The notes below the pieces were generated by a model. It did no database searches, was not told where the DNA came from, and saw nothing but the letters and a program-made list of their open reading frames with translations. A stretch of DNA of 33,853 bases from a virus: positions 1 through 33,853 of the IMG/VR virus record IMGVR_UViG_3300019759_000004; one strand, written 5' to 3'. The translations under genes and the position numbers were made by a program. Each line of letters begins with the position of its first letter. Position 1 is the stretch's first letter. This document shows positions 1-6,008 of the stretch, in pieces.

Positions 1-97
1 ATATTCCTGCAAGCGACAAATCAGACTTATCATACATTGTCGAGTCACCACAAAAATTATTACAATCATCTATGTCACATATAGTTACAGTACTCAT
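1..97 (-). CDS. 5' end of the gene that crosses the circular join (duplicate copy)
   Basis: This is the first 32 codons of the 95-residue Cys-rich protein listed at 33540-33827, present here only because the window ends repeat. The ATG (97-95) directly follows the stop codon of the replication gene (100-98). The two are therefore adjacent cistrons of one leftward operon. Confidence 0.85.
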   Translation of the reverse strand, partial: MSTVTICDIDDCNNFCGDSTMYDKSDLSLAGI

Positions 98-123
98 TTA
101 ACCCTCCACAACTTTAAATTCAG
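1..123. repeat. Terminal direct repeat, left copy
   Basis: Bases 1-123 are identical to 33731-33853. Overlapping the two copies gives a circle of about 33,730 bp and restores one intact gene across the join. The simplest reading is a circular assembly (circular or circularly permuted DNA) whose ends repeat by the assembler overlap. A genuine short terminal repeat of the virion DNA is the alternative, and sequence alone cannot separate the two. Confidence 0.95.
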
Positions 124-130
124 ATTCAAT
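95..130 (-). repeat. Stop/SD/start junction cassette, copy 1
   Basis: 36 bases match 33537-33572 with one mismatch. On the minus strand the cassette encodes the C-terminal residues EFKVVEG, contains the Shine-Dalgarno GGAGG, then the TAA stop, and ends in the ATG of the next gene (TAAATGA). Both copies therefore give two unrelated proteins the same tail and their downstream neighbours the same ribosome binding site. Confidence 0.85.
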
Positions 131-1144
131 TATATCTTCTCTTTTTACATTATATTTTGCATAAATTTCATCAACTTGACTTTCACCAACTTCATTCATT
201 TTCCCGTTCACATCTGAATTATGAAATAGCCAAGGTTGACTTTTAAGCTCCATTATTTCTTTTTCAACTTCAACTAAGTTAACATTAGAGTCTAAATAAA
301 CAGTAAAAAAATCATCATTAAAGAATTTATTAATACCTAGTATAAATTCTTTATCGCCCTTATATTTTTCAGAATAATTTTTTATACAATTAATAATATT
401 TTCTTTAGTATGTCTTTCTAGAATTAAAGCTAAATCTTTTTTAGTATTATAATTAACTTTATTAGGTCTTATGTGAGAATAATAATAATTACAAATTTCC
501 ATTATAGATTCTTTAATTTTATTTCTTCTAGAGTTTAAATCTTCTTTTTGTTTAGAAATAGATTTTTGATTAACCTTTTCTAAAGGTTTTACTTCTTTTA
601 TTATTTCTAATTTATCATCTTTATTGTTTATTGTTTCTTCTATAGTATTTAATCTATTATCTATAGTATTTATTGTATAGTCTTTGTTAGCGAACTGTTT
701 AGAAAGGGTTAGATAACGGTTAAGCAACCCTTCTTCAACAGTTTCGATACGGTTAAAGATATCAGTGTTTTCAATAAGTTGGTGAAATGTTCCAATTAAG
801 AAAGTTTTTTCTAAATCCAAGATGTATTTTATCAAAGATGTAGCCATATTCTTATTATCAAGCTTAATATTTTCTACTAAATAGGTTACCAAACAGTATT
901 CTAACTGTTCGTCAACCGTTATTAAACCGTTAGTTGACAGTTCCGAAACCCCTTTTTCAATCTCGCTTAATTTTAATCCAGTATTAACTAAAATAGTCTC
1001 ACTGTATTCAAAAATCCCTGAATGATGCGTAAAAGGAGAAGATAATAAATACATATAGATTATCTTAGCGTCTTTACTTAATTTTCTATTAAGTTTTTTC
1101 CATAAAGGAAATCGCTTGTGATAAATCTTAGTGTAAGTTTGCAT
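98..1144 (-). CDS. Phage replication initiator (DnaD/replisome-organizer type)
   Basis: This 348-residue protein has an N-terminal region (about 1-90) that reads as the winged-helix domain of phage replisome organizers. It opens with a KRFPLWKK stretch, continues with LSKDAKIIYMYLLSSPF, and ends in a helix pair around GLKLSEIEKGVSELSTNGLI. A polar linker (about 170-215) follows, then a C-terminal DnaD-like segment ending in GINKFFNDDFFTVYL. Such proteins bind the phage origin and recruit the host helicase loader. The ATG at 1144 overlaps the previous stop (TAATG) and has a strong AAAGGAGG. It is the third gene of the leftward operon. AACCGTTA repeats inside the gene may be the origin. Family assignment is by eye. 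The last seven residues (EFKVVEG) are shared with the next protein. Confidence 0.7.
   Translation of the reverse strand: MQTYTKIYHKRFPLWKKLNRKLSKDAKIIYMYLLSSPFTHHSGIFEYSETILVNTGLKLSEIEKGVSELSTNGLITVDEQLEYCLVTYLVENIKLDNKNMATSLIKYILDLEKTFLIGTFHQLIENTDIFNRIETVEEGLLNRYLTLSKQFANKDYTINTIDNRLNTIEETINNKDDKLEIIKEVKPLEKVNQKSISKQKEDLNSRRNKIKESIMEICNYYYSHIRPNKVNYNTKKDLALILERHTKENIINCIKNYSEKYKGDKEFILGINKFFNDDFFTVYLDSNVNLVEVEKEIMELKSQPWLFHNSDVNGKMNEVGESQVDEIYAKYNVKREDIIESEFKVVEG
714..932. repeat. Candidate origin iterons inside the replication gene
   Basis: AACCGTTA occurs at 914-921 and 925-932, exactly 11 bp apart, inside an inverted repeat GTCAAC/GTTGAC (911-938). The reverse form TAACGGTT is at 714-721 and a variant TACGGTT at 748-754. 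A-rich coding DNA with repeated AAATACTATAGA lies next to it (about 600-690). Replication initiator genes of lambdoid phages often contain their own origin, so this is a plausible but unproven origin. Confidence 0.35.
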
Positions 1145-1371
1145 TATTCCTCCTTTAATGCTTTTTCATGCAGAAAGGATAATGAAGTAATCATAATTTC
1201 CTGTCTTGTAAAAGAAACATTCTGATTAGTAAGCAAAGCATTAATGAGTTGGTCTACAAGAGACTCAAAACTGTATGGAGTAATTTGCTCTACTAGCTCA
1301 GCTATTCCATTAAATTCAATGTTTGTATTTGACACTTTTGCGTGATAAAAATATATATATTGCCTGCTCAT
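1144..1371 (-). CDS. Small hypothetical protein, second gene of leftward operon
   Basis: A 75-residue protein that I do not recognise. It begins MSRQYIYFYHAKVSNTN, followed by an alternating hydrophobic and acidic stretch and a C-terminal helix (TSLSFLHEKALKEE). No Cys pairs, signal peptide or membrane segment. Its ATG overlaps the stop of the ribbon-helix-helix gene (TAATG) and its own stop overlaps the start of the replication gene. It is thus translationally coupled on both sides, which suggests a regulatory or replication accessory role by position only. Confidence 0.7.
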   Translation of the reverse strand: MSRQYIYFYHAKVSNTNIEFNGIAELVEQITPYSFESLVDQLINALLTNQNVSFTRQEIMITSLSFLHEKALKEE

Positions 1372-1541
1372 TACATCTCCTGCTTAATTAAAGTATCTAT
1401 CATTATTTCAAATACCTCTTTAAGTTTTAATCCTTTACTTTTAGCAATCTCTTTTAATCTTGCCTTTTTTTCTTTATTAAGCCTAAAGGTCATCATAACC
1501 TCTTCGCCTATTGCCTTTTGCGGTAATTTAATCTTAACCAT
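1371..1541 (-). CDS. Ribbon-helix-helix (CopG/Arc-like) transcriptional regulator
   Basis: A 56-residue protein, first gene of the leftward operon. The reading is MVKIKLPQKA, then EEVMMTFRLNKEKKARLKEI, AKSKGLKLKEVFEIMIDTLI, ending KQEM. VMMTFRLN is the expected beta strand, followed by two helices around a GLKLKE turn, which is the ribbon-helix-helix pattern. These proteins bind DNA as dimers of short palindromic half-sites. The start has a perfect GGAGG seven bases upstream and lies just downstream of the divergent promoters, the classic place for a repressor of both operons. The fold is inferred from pattern and length. Candidate operators are the CTTGACAAG palindromes that coincide with the -35 boxes. 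Confidence 0.75.
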   Translation of the reverse strand: MVKIKLPQKAIGEEVMMTFRLNKEKKARLKEIAKSKGLKLKEVFEIMIDTLIKQEM

Positions 1542-1566
1542 GTTTCCTCCAATTAAAAACTGTCTA

Positions 1567-1595
1567 ACTATAACTCATTAATTTATTCTTGTCAA
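1567..1595 (-). promoter_or_regulatory. Leftward early promoter
   Basis: On the minus strand, -35 TTGACA (1595-1590), a 17-bp spacer and -10 TATAGT (1572-1567). It drives the ribbon-helix-helix regulator and the replication operon. The -35 lies in the palindrome CTTGACAAG. Confidence 0.85.
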
Positions 1596-1638
1596 GCAAA
1601 AAGATTTATTTTTATTTTATTTTTATTTTATTTTTTTC

Positions 1639-1667
1639 TTGACAAACAATTAAATAAAAGTTATAGT
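1639..1667 (+). promoter_or_regulatory. Rightward early promoter
   Basis: -35 TTGACA (1639-1644), a 17-bp spacer and -10 TATAGT (1662-1667), the same hexamers and spacing as the leftward promoter. Between the two lies a T-rich tract (about 1605-1638) that could act as an UP element. Transcription starts shortly before the first leader hairpin. Confidence 0.85.
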
Positions 1668-1673
1668 AGAGCA

Positions 1674-1727
1674 GATGGAAAGTTTAAGGGGCTTTTCATT
1701 CATTAACTTTACCCTGAAAGGAGAAAT
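1674..1727 (+). promoter_or_regulatory. Structured leader 1: conserved-loop hairpin with possible pseudoknot
   Basis: The stem GATGGAAAG (1674-1682) pairs with CTTTTCATT (1692-1700), including two G-U pairs, around the loop TTTAAGGGG (1683-1691). After 7 nt comes TTTACCCTGAAAGGAG (1708-1723), which ends in the Shine-Dalgarno of the next gene. The loop and the downstream segment are identical in two other leaders (2467, 2936), whereas this stem is unrelated in sequence. AGGG in the loop can pair with CCCT downstream. Confidence 0.7.
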
Positions 1728-2444
1728 ATGAAAACTTTAACTCAAATTACAGCACTTTACAATAATGGAATTATTACTCAAGAGCAATATGAAAATTCTC
1801 TAGATAACAAATTCGGAATTGACAATATTGAAAATGTTATAACAACAGATAGTGACAACTCTTTAAATAAAGATCATTTGTCAAGATTTGATGTTCTGCA
1901 TACCTATTATAATAATTCTGATACGATTGATTCGAGCAGTGAGATATTTGAATCTATAAATGATGAAGGCGAGAAAGTCTATATATTGAATCCTGCTAAT
2001 TCAGATGAATATTTAGAGTATGCAGAAGAAGATTTAGGTGATTTAATAGAGAATCATCTTGATATTCTTGAGGTTTGGAATCAAGGGAGTGATGAACTTA
2101 AAAATGCTTGCTTTGGTGAGGATTGTGAAATTGATGAAGTCATTGTTTTACTAGAAAACGAGGATGAATCTCCTAATCAGAGTGCTGAGAGAGTTATTAT
2201 TATTGGTAGTATAGATATGACTGATTGTAACATTATTAATTACTCTTTACCTCATATTGGAGTTGATGAAAACGGTGCTCTATATGCTTATAATTATAAT
2301 AACTGTAATACTACAGTCGCTGATAGACCAAGTGGTATAAAAATTGAAATCAATGAATTAATGAAAGAATGGCAAGATAAAACTTCTATTTATTCGGAAG
2401 ATGAACTAAAAGAGATATTTGAATTATGGCTAAGAAATAACTAA
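1728..2444 (+). CDS. Very acidic first early protein, possible DNA mimic
   Basis: A 238-residue protein, first gene behind the rightward early promoter. By hand count it has about 52 Asp/Glu against 13 Lys/Arg. The N-terminus (ITALYNNGIITQEQYENSL) resembles the short SHOCT-type oligomerisation motif. Acidic clusters follow, such as DEYLEYAEEDLGDLIENHLD and LLENEDE. No signal peptide or membrane segment. Expression first in infection plus strong negative charge recalls DNA-mimic anti-restriction proteins such as T7 Ocr and other inhibitors of host defence. That is inference; no homologue is recognised. The start is fixed by AAAGGAG seven bases upstream, in structured leader 1. Confidence 0.8.
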   Translation: MKTLTQITALYNNGIITQEQYENSLDNKFGIDNIENVITTDSDNSLNKDHLSRFDVLHTYYNNSDTIDSSSEIFESINDEGEKVYILNPANSDEYLEYAEEDLGDLIENHLDILEVWNQGSDELKNACFGEDCEIDEVIVLLENEDESPNQSAERVIIIGSIDMTDCNIINYSLPHIGVDENGALYAYNYNNCNTTVADRPSGIKIEINELMKEWQDKTSIYSEDELKEIFELWLRNN

Positions 2445-2455
2445 TAAATCAACCA

Positions 2456-2512
2456 GCTCTTGCAATTTTAAGGGGATTGCAAGAGCTTTATCTTTACCCT
2501 GAAAGGAGAAAT
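2456..2512 (+). promoter_or_regulatory. Structured leader 2: conserved-loop hairpin with possible pseudoknot
   Basis: A perfect 11-bp stem GCTCTTGCAAT (2456-2466)/ATTGCAAGAGC (2476-2486) around the loop TTTAAGGGG (2467-2475). After 6 nt comes TTTACCCTGAAAGGAG (2493-2508). It is almost identical to leader 3. The stem is followed by a mixed CTTTATCTTT rather than a clean U-run, so termination is possible but not the obvious role. Confidence 0.75.
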
Positions 2513-2917
2513 ATGAAAATTACATTAACTTTAATACTAGCAAAAAGCAAAAGAGAAAAAACTTATACTGATTGTTTTTGGAATGGCAAAGCCTACAATT
2601 CAAAGCATGAAGGCGGTGTGAGAATTTATTTAGATGAAGCAGAAGTGCACTGCACTAAAGAGTCTTTAGAGTTAGCAATAAGTAAAAAAGATGATGAGAA
2701 GAAAGAATATCAAAGCAAGAAATTTGACTCTTTGATAAGTGATGTTGCTTTTATGATTGGTAACTGTGATGAAAAAGAAGCACACAGAAAGCTAGCTTTA
2801 CTATTAAATAAAATAAATACTAAAAACATAGTGAACGAAAAGACTAGTAGCAATTGTGATTTTACTCAAATGTTAAATAAAATGAGCGAGCAAGCGACTT
2901 TAACATATAACAAGTAA
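2513..2917 (+). CDS. Hypothetical early protein
   Basis: A 134-residue protein with no recognised family. The N-terminal half reads as beta strands (MKITLTLILAKSKREKTYTD, then an FWNGKAYNSKHEGGVRIYLD stretch). The C-terminal half is helical and charged. The frame is open upstream to a TTG, but that part overlaps the leader hairpin. The ATG at 2513, with AAAGGAG in front, is the start, and the extra 12 residues would only translate the leader. It lies between the acidic protein and the annealing protein and shares their leader type. Confidence 0.75.
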   Translation: MKITLTLILAKSKREKTYTDCFWNGKAYNSKHEGGVRIYLDEAEVHCTKESLELAISKKDDEKKEYQSKKFDSLISDVAFMIGNCDEKEAHRKLALLLNKINTKNIVNEKTSSNCDFTQMLNKMSEQATLTYNK

Positions 2918-2924
2918 TCAATCA

Positions 2925-2981
2925 GCTCTTGCAATTTTAAGGGGATTGCAAGAGCTTCATTTTTACCCTGAAAGGAGAGTT
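2925..2981 (+). promoter_or_regulatory. Structured leader 3: conserved-loop hairpin with possible pseudoknot
   Basis: Stem GCTCTTGCAAT (2925-2935)/ATTGCAAGAGC (2945-2955), loop TTTAAGGGG (2936-2944), then TTTACCCTGAAAGGAG (2962-2977) before the annealing-protein start. It matches leader 2 almost base for base over about 70 nt. Confidence 0.75.
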
Positions 2982-3815
2982 ATGAAAATGTCAGAATCAA
3001 TCAAGAATATAGCACCAGCTTTTGCAAAAGCTCAAGGTGAAATAAAAAATGTATATAAAAGTGAAATGTCTAAAGATAAAAATGGAAAAAAGAAATATGG
3101 GTATGCTCCACTTCCTGATGTTTTAGAAGAAATTAGAAGGGTTTCAGCTAAACATGGAATATTTACAACTCAAGATACAAGTATAAAAGACAACAAAGTT
3201 TTAATTAACACATGTGTATTTCATGAATCAGGTGAATTTTTTATGTTTAAAAACGAAGTACCTTTTTATAAATTACAATATATGAATGAATATCAAGTAA
3301 TGGGATCTTCTTTTACATATTTAAGAAGATATATGTTATCAAGTATTTTTGGAATTGCTGCTGATGAAGATAATGATGTTAATTTGATAAATAATAGAAC
3401 TCAAAATAATTACCAAAACAATCAAAAAAATAACAATAATCATCAAAATAATGAGAAAAAACCACAAAATAATCAAAAGCCTGCAAGGAAATTAACACCT
3501 GTTCAGGAATTTGACAATAAAATAAAAACATGGATTGTTAAAGATGTAAAAACTAAACAACAGAAAATAGATATCTCAAAATATGTTTTATCTATGTATG
3601 AAATAAATAAAGTTGTTGAATTAAATCAGAAAGATTTTGAAAAGTTTGATTTTGATGTTAAGTCAAGATTTGCACTTTCAAAAATAGTTTTAAATGAATT
3701 TGAGTTTTCTGATTATAGTGAAATTGAAAAAAATAATTTAGTTAGAGATTATTATGAAAGAATAGAAGAACTATTAATTTGTGATAATAATGAAAAAATG
3801 CTGGAAAATAAATAA
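2982..3815 (+). CDS. erf: ERF-family single-strand annealing recombinase
   Basis: A 277-residue protein. ERF proteins bind single-stranded DNA and anneal complementary strands, for phage recombination and for circularising DNA (P22 Erf is the type member). Family signs are the N-terminal IAPAFAKAQGEIKNVYKSEM, then KYGYAPLPDVLEEIRRVSAKHG, a V-shaped strand pair around INTCVFHESGEFF, and the typical MGSSFTYLRRYMLSSIFGIA followed by DEDND. Residues about 141-175 are an Asn/Gln/Lys-rich linker, and the C-terminal part is helical. The start is the ATG at 2982 with AAAGGAG. An upstream TTG in frame at 2946 lies inside the leader hairpin. No SSB or exonuclease partner is seen nearby. Confidence 0.88.
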   Translation: MKMSESIKNIAPAFAKAQGEIKNVYKSEMSKDKNGKKKYGYAPLPDVLEEIRRVSAKHGIFTTQDTSIKDNKVLINTCVFHESGEFFMFKNEVPFYKLQYMNEYQVMGSSFTYLRRYMLSSIFGIAADEDNDVNLINNRTQNNYQNNQKNNNNHQNNEKKPQNNQKPARKLTPVQEFDNKIKTWIVKDVKTKQQKIDISKYVLSMYEINKVVELNQKDFEKFDFDVKSRFALSKIVLNEFEFSDYSEIEKNNLVRDYYERIEELLICDNNEKMLENK

Positions 3816-3834
3816 TTTTAAAAAGGAGCTAACA

Positions 3835-4191
3835 ATGAAAAATCAACCAACTTTTCTTATTATTAGCTCCAGCTGGTTAAATAGACTTGACCAGGTGGAA
3901 CTAAAAGAAATACTAGGAGATGGATCTTACATATTTGTAAAGGATTCAAAAGTGAAAGCTGAAAGTGTTATTCAAAAATTAGTAAATAGTAAAAGTTTAA
4001 ATGTTATTTTTACTAAAAGCATAGGAGCTAAGTTTTATGATGGGTTTATGAGCAAAGCAAGGAATAAAAAAGTTTATGATCAGATATTTTCTGACTATAG
4101 CATTGATAAACTTGTCGATAAATTGAAGAAAGAAGCTGAAGATGAAATTGATGAACTTGCTAAAAAGAAAATGGAGGTATTTAATGTATAA
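3835..4191 (+). CDS. Hypothetical early protein
   Basis: A 118-residue protein of unknown family. It opens with hydrophobic strands (TFLIISSSWLNRLDQVELKE), has a basic middle and ends in a charged helix rich in Lys and Glu (KLVDKLKKEAEDEIDELAKK) that may form a coiled coil. The start ATG at 3835 has AAAAGGAG. Earlier in-frame ATG codons lie in the annealing-protein gene and lack a ribosome site. Its last codons (MEVFN) are encoded by the ATGGAGGTATTTAATG cassette that also serves as ribosome site for the next gene. Confidence 0.75.
   Translation: MKNQPTFLIISSSWLNRLDQVELKEILGDGSYIFVKDSKVKAESVIQKLVNSKSLNVIFTKSIGAKFYDGFMSKARNKKVYDQIFSDYSIDKLVDKLKKEAEDEIDELAKKKMEVFNV
4170..4186 (+). repeat. Coupling cassette ATGGAGGTATTTAATG, copy 1
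   Basis: Seventeen bases (A plus ATGGAGGTATTTAATG) are identical to 4480-4496. They encode MEVFN at the end of one protein, supply GGAGG and end in the ATG of the next gene. Two consecutive genes thus share the same junction. Confidence 0.8.
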
Positions 4192-4507
4192 TCGCATAGA
4201 ACTATTGTGTCAAGTCAAGCAATTACTTAATGAGAAAAAAAACATTGCTCCTTTTATTTATCAGAATGAAGATCAGTTATTGTTAATTATTAACAATATG
4301 CCTAATCATTTTAAAACCACAATGAATAAGAATAAGACCTTTTTAATAGCAGAGCAGGTGATATTTTTTCATGATGAAAATTTAAAAGAAATTTACACTG
4401 CTTTAAATGCAACATCTAAGGAAGTTGCTGATTTTTATGAAAAACATATAGTTGAAGCAAAAAGAAAAAAGGTTAAAGTAATGGAGGTATTTAATGAAAG
4501 TAGGTAA
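4184..4507 (+). CDS. Hypothetical early protein
   Basis: A 107-residue protein of unknown family with a helical N-terminus (YNRIELLCQVKQLLNEKKN), mixed strands (DQLLLIINNMPNHFKTTMNK) and a charged helical end. The ATG at 4184 overlaps the previous stop by 8 bases and has GGAGG seven bases upstream. It ends KVMEVFNESR, sharing MEVFN with the preceding protein through the duplicated junction. The two proteins do not otherwise look alike. Confidence 0.75.
   Translation: MYNRIELLCQVKQLLNEKKNIAPFIYQNEDQLLLIINNMPNHFKTTMNKNKTFLIAEQVIFFHDENLKEIYTALNATSKEVADFYEKHIVEAKRKKVKVMEVFNESR
4480..4496 (+). repeat. Coupling cassette ATGGAGGTATTTAATG, copy 2
   Basis: Second copy of the 17-base junction at 4170-4186. 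It places GGAGG seven bases before the ATG of the zinc-knuckle protein. Confidence 0.8.
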
Positions 4508-5096
4508 AAGAACTATTGCTGCTAAAGGTGATAAATATGGCAATTTAATTGCAACAGGAAGAAATGATTCAAACATGGCAAACTACACTGTTTCTGAATT
4601 TACTTGTATTTGCAATAAAAAAGTATGGTTTACTTTAACACAAGTTAAATCTGAAACACATAAAAGACATTGTGGTTGTCTAGGCAAAAAAGAGCCTATT
4701 AGGAAAATTAAGTATGGTATAGGTTTTAGAATCGGAAACATGGAAATAATAAGGAGATATAAAGGCGGTAAGCTTGATGTAAAGTGTCATAATTGTGACA
4801 GAGTTGTGACAAAATACACTTATCACTTTTCTGTATTTAGTAAAATGAAGCCTGAAGAGCAGCTTCTGGCAAGTTGTGGATGCATAAAACTGAAAACTAA
4901 AAAAGGTATTCATGACAACAACTCCTTGTTATTAACTTATGCTCAATTCTTAAACAGGATTAATATTAAATATGACTTTGAGAAAAAAACTATAGATGGT
5001 AAAAAATATAAAAAAGAAAAAAGTAGGTTATTTTTTATAAAAGAAAATAAAGAGGTTATGAAATCTCTTTATGATCAAGGGAGAGGCTATGTATAA
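4494..5096 (+). CDS. Tandem zinc-knuckle protein related to phage HNH/AP2-type DNA-binding proteins
   Basis: A 200-residue protein with two copies of a phage module. Copy 1 (about 12-64) runs KYGNLIATGRND, a CICNKKVWFTLTQV strand and HCGCLG. Copy 2 (about 74-132) runs IGNMEIIRRYKGGK, CHNCDRVV and SCGCIK. The pattern of a Cys pair, a beta hairpin and a closing CGC is typical of the zinc-binding, DNA-recognising region of many phage HNH or AP2-like proteins. No HNH catalytic core (HH...N...H) is visible, so a nuclease role is doubtful and DNA binding more likely. The C-terminal 70 residues are Lys-rich. The start overlaps the previous gene by 14 bases and uses the duplicated junction cassette. 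Confidence 0.7.
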   Translation: MKVGKRTIAAKGDKYGNLIATGRNDSNMANYTVSEFTCICNKKVWFTLTQVKSETHKRHCGCLGKKEPIRKIKYGIGFRIGNMEIIRRYKGGKLDVKCHNCDRVVTKYTYHFSVFSKMKPEEQLLASCGCIKLKTKKGIHDNNSLLLTYAQFLNRINIKYDFEKKTIDGKKYKKEKSRLFFIKENKEVMKSLYDQGRGYV

Positions 5097-5349
5097 TTTA
5101 ATAGGTTTTGATACTGAAGATATAGGGCTTTATGAAATTGAAAACCTTGGAAACATAATGCAAAAAACCACTTTGGAGTGGATTGAAGTATTAAAAAAAG
5201 GTGGATGGAGTATCATTAATGTTGGAAAGAAGACTTTTGCAGATATAACAGAGGTGATAATTGAAAAAAATGGTGTAATTAGCACTATAAGGCATTATCA
5301 AGCTTTTGGTAGATTTAAAAATAAATTAGTGGTGGTAAAAGATGATTGA
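5089..5349 (+). CDS. Hypothetical early protein
   Basis: An 86-residue protein of unknown family. It has a mixed alpha/beta look, with FDTEDIGLYEIENLGN, then TLEWIEVLKKGGWSIINVG and a strand ending KNKLVVVKDD. The ATG at 5089 overlaps the end of the zinc-knuckle gene (ATGTATAA) behind AGGGAGAGG, which is preferred over the in-frame ATG at 5071 that has no ribosome site. Confidence 0.7.
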   Translation: MYNLIGFDTEDIGLYEIENLGNIMQKTTLEWIEVLKKGGWSIINVGKKTFADITEVIIEKNGVISTIRHYQAFGRFKNKLVVVKDD

Positions 5350-5509
5350 TAAAAAAAATGAAGAGCTTGCAGATGATCTAAATATTATCTTGGCAAAACT
5401 ATTAAGTGATAAAGAGAAAAAGAATAATGAGTTGATAAATTCTATTGTTCTGGACATCTCAACACAGGTTAAAGCAATTAAATATTATTTAGGAGGTGCA
5501 AATGGATAA
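5342..5509 (+). CDS. Small helical hypothetical protein
   Basis: A 55-residue protein beginning MIDKKNEELADDLNIILAKL and ending KAIKYYLGGANG. It is almost entirely charged amphipathic helix, probably a coiled coil. Its ATG overlaps the previous stop (ATGATTGA), and its own last codons GGAGGT provide the ribosome site for the next small gene, so it is coupled on both sides. No function can be assigned. Confidence 0.65.
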   Translation: MIDKKNEELADDLNIILAKLLSDKEKKNNELINSIVLDISTQVKAIKYYLGGANG

Positions 5510-5594
5510 TTTAAAGCAGCTAGCAATAATGCTTTCTATATACATAATAGCAGAATTAGTTAGAGAAATAAAAAGGAGATTTTATGAATTATAA
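5502..5594 (+). CDS. 30-residue single-membrane-segment micropeptide
   Basis: It reads MDNLKQLAIMLSIYIIAELV then REIKRRFYEL. A hydrophobic helix (about 7-20) is followed by a positively charged tail, so the C-terminus would face the cytoplasm. GGAGG lies seven bases before the ATG, the frame overlaps the neighbours on both sides, and its last codons contain AAAAGGAG for the next gene. Strong coupling signals support that it is translated. Role unknown; an early inner-membrane effector or inhibitor is possible. Confidence 0.6.
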   Translation: MDNLKQLAIMLSIYIIAELVREIKRRFYEL

Positions 5595-5817
5595 ATATAA
5601 AGACTTTAAAGGATGTATAGGAGTTAATGAAGATGGAGCTTATGATATTACTATATATGATGAAACAGGGAAGTATCAAGTAGGGTTTTATATACCTTTA
5701 AGGCATACTAGACACCTTAATTTCATAATTAATAAAATTAAAAAAGAAGTAAATATAATTATGAAACAGAGGGCAAGCAAATTAATTAAAGAAATTTCAA
5801 ATCATATAGAGTTATAG
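5584..5817 (+). CDS. Hypothetical early protein
   Basis: A 77-residue protein of unknown family. The first half is beta-rich (KDFKGCIGVNEDGAYDITIY, then TGKYQVGFYIPL) and the second half a basic helix (FIINKIKKEVNIIMKQRASK). ATG at 5584 behind AAAAGGAG, overlapping the micropeptide gene by 11 bases. Confidence 0.7.
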   Translation: MNYKYKDFKGCIGVNEDGAYDITIYDETGKYQVGFYIPLRHTRHLNFIINKIKKEVNIIMKQRASKLIKEISNHIEL

Positions 5818-5819
5818 TT

Positions 5820-6008
5820 ATGGGTAAATTAATTAGAAGTATAAAATATTACTTTTTTTGGAAAATTTATTATTTAAAAAAGAAAATCATTTTCTGTAAT
5901 CCTGTCTTTGGGATATCTAAAAGTAAATGCTCAGTTTGCGGTGACAGGGCATACTTAAAGGAAGATGGAAAGTGTTATTGTGTTATTTGTCAGCATAGGA
6001 GGTATTAG
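5820..6008 (+). CDS. Small basic zinc-ribbon protein
   Basis: A 62-residue protein. The N-terminus is basic and aromatic (SIKYYFFWKIYYLKKKIIF). The C-terminus has two Cys pairs, CSVCGDRAYLKEDGKCYCVIC, spelling CxxC...CxCxxC, which would bind one zinc. The ATG follows the previous stop by two bases without a good Shine-Dalgarno, so it probably depends on coupling. Its final codons AGGAGG are the ribosome site of the next gene. Function unknown. Confidence 0.65.
   Translation: MGKLIRSIKYYFFWKIYYLKKKIIFCNPVFGISKSKCSVCGDRAYLKEDGKCYCVICQHRRY

Noticed and set aside
1342-1581. Plus-strand open frame of 79 codons across the regulator gene
   Set aside because: Antisense to the ribbon-helix-helix gene, which has a strong ribosome site and promoter; this frame has neither.
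1605-1638. TTTTA repeats as a CRISPR-like or iteron array
   Set aside because: Low-complexity T-rich tract between promoters with no spacers; better explained as an UP element.
2456-2486. Hairpin as a simple rho-independent terminator
   Set aside because: No clean U-run follows, the same loop recurs in a leader with no gene in front, and the next gene needs readthrough.
4494-5096. Homing HNH endonuclease
   Set aside because: Zinc-knuckle modules are present, but no HNH catalytic His/Asn pattern is visible.
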